Source: Taeniopygia guttata
Taxonomy: Eukaryota > Chordata > Aves > Passeriformes > Estrildidae
Direction: 5' to 3'
NCBI RefSeq assembly: GCF_048771995.1
Contig: NC_133032.1
Location: 22,421,501 to 22,485,500, forward strand
Length of the DNA: 64,000 bases
Shown here one piece after another: positions 60,396 to 64,000 of this stretch; within the stretch, counting starts at the first letter, position 1; each line of letters begins with the position of its first letter. A program made the translations under genes and the position numbers. The notes beneath the pieces are model-generated. The model did not search any database, was not told the DNA's origin, and saw only the letters and a list, made by a program, of their open reading frames with translations.

Positions 60396-63300
60396 CTGGG
60401 ATGCAGATGCAACTTCCAGCTCAAGAAGTTTCCTTGCTCTGGAGTTTATTGCAAGAAATTGGGGGAATTCCCATCCTGTTCCTCTCCCATGTTTTGCTCT
60501 AAGGTGCCACATTGGCTACTGCCACACAGGATGCAGAAGAAGATGGATTTAAAGTCCCAGGCAGATATGGCAGGGGCTGTATTAGGGGTCTAGCTGTGGC
60601 TAGATCAGTGCAGACTCCACTTCCTCCAGGAAGCAAAGCCATAGTTTGCAATTAATGTACTAGTTCTTGTGACTGACACTTTTTAAATACAATCCTACTC
60701 CAGGGAAGAGTTAGCTGTTCAGGAGCATGTGAGATTAATTCCTTACAAAGAATTGTCCAAGCATTTCCTTTAGGGAAGCAGCCACAAGATAGACCTTTGT
60801 TCTGCATCACTGACTGCTTTAGGTCATCCCTAGAGATGGATTTAAAGTAAAACCTCTTGAACCCTCTTGAACTTTTAAGGAAACTCATTCCTGGATCTTC
60901 CATCTGGCTGAAAAGCTCTGCAAGGGGCTGAGATTCAAACACCTCTGAACTAAGGGGAAGTCTGGAGCCAGATCCACAGCTGTAGCTCGAGGCCATCCTG
61001 AGCTTTTCATGTCAGCTTTCTTTGAGAGCACCGGCTCTGTTCTGCTCTGCACGGTGCAGATGGGCTACAGGCCATGTGGAAGATAGAGTGAGAGGAATTC
61101 CTCTCACACACCACTCACACAGAAAATTTACCTTCAGGTAAACTACTTTAAGAAGGCTTCATTATATTGGACAGCTGTTTACTCTGCTGAAAAGTGTGAG
61201 GATTCCTTCTTTTCTGCTTTTCCAAGACTTTAATCTCCTTTCTCTTTCAGGAAAAGTAGATGTAATAAGATTTAAAGCCCTGCCATGTAGTTGTCGTGAA
61301 GTTTATATCCTATGATTCCTGTTTGTGAGCAGAAATAAATTAAGCACCTGGATAAGCCCTCTTTCTCTCCCCTCTCCTGAGCACCCAATGAAAACTGCTG
61401 AGAAACAACCACAATTAACGATGGGGTCACATTTAGTTCAGCACCATCGGCTGGTTAATTGGCAGATTCCATTACAGTTCCCCTTATCTGTGTGCCAACA
61501 GAGCTTCTAACAAGCTGTTTGCCGGGTAATTAATCCTGTCCAGGGTTTAGATCCTGAAGCTGGGTCTGCTTTAAGGGACTGTGCCATTACTATCCCTCTG
61601 CTAGCAGGGCTTCTTCACTCAGAGCTCCTCCCTGCAGAGCTCAACTGTAGGTCCAAGTGGCAGAAGGGACATGCAGAGACATTGCATTCCCTGGAGAAAA
61701 GCCAGCCCTTGGTTTTGTGAAAAAAATCCAGAATCCCTGTATTCATTTTCCTGCTTTTGCTTGATGTTACTTGGCAGATCTGTAGTGAGGCAATGCCTTG
61801 AGAAGTTAACTGGCCCTCCTGCAAATGCAGGTAATTTTATTAAACAAATCCATAACAGGATATGAACTCTGCTAAAAATTGAAATAATAAGTTTATAAAG
61901 TAACCAAACAGTGTCCCGATTGACAGAAAGAAAGAGCAAGAGGAAAATTAAAATAGAGACTGGAAAATGAAGACGGAGCTGGATATTGAATTGATCAGAA
62001 GGACCAGGCTTGAGGGTCCGTGCACAGGGAGAGCAGACAGACACTAGCAGTCAGCAAACAAGCAGATACCAGGGAGGTCTGTCACCTGTCACTACTGTGC
62101 CTTCTGCCACAGACACCCAAGTGGGCTTTTGGGTATGAGGCATACCCTTGTTTGTTCTGGTGAATGGACTGGACAGAAGTACTGATCTTATGTGCTCTGA
62201 TACAGAAAAGTCCTTTCAGCCTCTCAGGTAAGCTGTGAGGGAGATTCACCTTGGCCTTCCCCAGTCTCTGTTGTGCCAGACAGCCAAAATGAGTGATTAA
62301 GGCAAGAAAATTAAAGTGCAGTGGGGGGTGAATGATTGGAAATATTCATTAGTGTAGCCTCTATTCTCTTATTTCTCATGAAAATACTTCTAAAAATGAG
62401 TGCATGAACAGTAGGTTAGTTTGTACAACATTCTTAGAAGCAGGGACTCTGGAGATGCACATGGAGAAGGCATGATGCCAGGATTAGCAGGAATGCAGAC
62501 AATTGGATGCTTTGAGCTGTGGGCAAAGGAGAGAGGTGCTTGTATATTTATCACCTATTCTCAGTCAGCTTTCACTTAGGAGGAGATTGATCACCTCCAG
62601 CTTTTTTCATGGGAAAATTTCCTGTATCATGTGGCCTCAGCCCTTGCTTTAACTTGCATCAGACCAATGTTAAAGTAGTCCAGCAGTTGTTAACAGTCAG
62701 CCAAGAGGTTTTTTTACTTCTGGAAGTTGGAAAAGAAATTAGATGGTTTTAGAGTGAGGATTTAATGAGATGAATCTTGAGGTATTCTTCAGAGCCCATT
62801 TGCAGCTTGCTCAGTGCAGGAGCAGGATGAGCTCAGGGACCTCTGTGTGAGCTCTCCCAGCTAAACTGGGTTTTGCTTCAGCCAACAGCCAAGTAATCTT
62901 GGAGTGTGCAGGGCAAGTACCCGGCCTGAAGCCAGCTTCAGAGCAGAAAAAAGACATGTACCTCCTGGCCAAACAGGACAGGAAAGGCTCTGTTAGCTGG
63001 GCTACCTGGAACACCGAGAGACAGTGGGGGCCTGAGACAACTTCATAATTGTGAAGGTCTGTTGTAATGTACAGCCATGCACATTATAAAGATAAAATTC
63101 CTCATTATTAATCTTTTCAGAAATCAAATTTGGACATTGGTCTGCACCTATCAATTCAGGTGGGTGAAACAATCAAGAGGCATGTGATAAAGAGAGATCC
63201 TGATGATGAGAAGGGATTGCTTTAAAGAGTGGTGCCCCTGGAGGAAGCCTTTATAGCACTGTGCTGAGGAGGGGAGATCAGCATGATAAAGACAGAATTG

Positions 63301-64000
63301 CTGAAAGGACACAAAGGAAGCCAGGGAGCAGGAAGGGGAAGGCACTGAACAGGGCATGGGGTCAGCAGTTGAAATCTTGAAGAAGGACAGATGGAATGGA
63401 GAGAGTGAAGATGAGACTTGTAAAGAAAAAAAGAAGACAACTGGTTCACCCAAGGTTTGGGTGAACTAGAAAGTGCGGAGAGAGAAGATTACATGGCTGC
63501 AGAGAAATAAAGATGTGCATATGCATGTTCAGGCACTCTGATATGTCAAAGAACAGACTGGGACTATTGATGTATTTGGTGCCATGTTTCCAAACTGCTG
63601 CCTGTTGGGAGCCACATCCATCTGTCTTTAGTTTTTTCTTCCACCAGGAGTATGTACTAAGTACCATCTGATTTACTCATAAAGTATAAAACAACCACTG
63701 CTGAAGGGAAAATGTAATGCTATTCAATGGATAAGGCACCTGAACCTTTGATATTATTACTGGGGATATCAGAACTGGTGAAGCCTGAAAGTACAGCATT
63801 TAGAAATTTGGGAAGTTGTTCAGCTGGAGTGGGAATAGAGTTGATGCAGGAAAATCCTGAGAGCATCAAGAAAGAAGTTAGAAGTTTGATGATCATGAAG
63901 ATGATGCTTCTTATTATTATCAGTCTGCCTTTACAAAGGTACCAATGAGAGATCATATTGGTTTTCCTGTACAACTGCACTGCTCAAAAGTATCTTGAAT
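60396..64000. other. non-coding DNA to the window end
   Basis: No gene recognised. It contains a strong enhancer-like stretch at 61320-61580 and a possible smaller one at about 61795-61860 (TGCAAATGCAGGTAATTTTA). The last kilobase is ordinary AT-rich sequence with short frames lacking any domain. Confidence 0.45.
61320..61580. promoter_or_regulatory. candidate conserved enhancer
   Basis: Unique sequence with CAATTAACG (61412-61420), GGTTAATTGG (61453-61462), GGTAATTAATC (61525-61535) and an AAATTAAGCACCTG near 61337, plus an inverted pair CGATGG (61419-61424)/CCATCG (61444-61449). CpGs are retained and no repeat is seen. One of the most enhancer-like stretches here. Confidence 0.45.

Noticed and set aside
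1..64000. CRISPR arrays, bacterial operons, integrated prophage or plasmid functions
   Set aside because: Sequence is vertebrate genomic DNA; no spaced direct repeats, no ribosome-binding-site-led gene series and no prophage genes are present.

Overview
This is vertebrate nuclear DNA, almost certainly from a bird and probably a songbird. The evidence is one intact single-exon Frizzled gene whose protein reads as FZD7, CR1 LINE fragments of several ages, a SINE made of a tRNA-Ile head joined to a CR1 tail (the arrangement known as TguSINE1 in zebra finch), and an LTR of a type I associate with songbird genomes. The species call is inference from repeats. Nothing suggests bacterial, plasmid or phage DNA.

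Layout: 1-9,560 is non-coding DNA downstream of FZD7, with an isolated CpG-rich patch near 3.4 kb and probable old repeats. 9,566-11,490 is the FZD7 3' UTR (minus strand). 11,491-13,212 is the FZD7 coding sequence (573 codons, one exon). 13,213-14,165 is a CpG-island promoter/5' UTR with GC boxes, a CCAAT box, a triple GAAAC (ISRE-like) array and a near-perfect inverted repeat. From 14.2 to 64 kb I recognise no further gene. That stretch holds a pure AAAGG pentanucleotide array of about 270 bp, a probable solo LTR (19.4-20.1 kb), a 27/54-bp minisatellite (23.3 kb), a CR1 3' end (28.7-28.95 kb), a tRNA-Ile/CR1 SINE (57.5 kb), two old CR1 remnants (58.4-58.8 and 59.6-60.4 kb), and several AT-rich stretches dense in homeodomain, POU or SOX-type cores that look like conserved developmental enhancers.

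Functionally the window is one Wnt-receptor gene in a gene-poor landscape, the usual setting for a developmental regulator controlled from a distance. The most useful leads are the candidate enhancers, the ISRE-like promoter array, and one short plus-strand reading frame (46,854-47,081) behind a splice-acceptor-like sequence. I found no convincing undescribed multi-gene system. Enhancer, promoter and repeat-boundary calls come from reading motifs by eye, without alignment.
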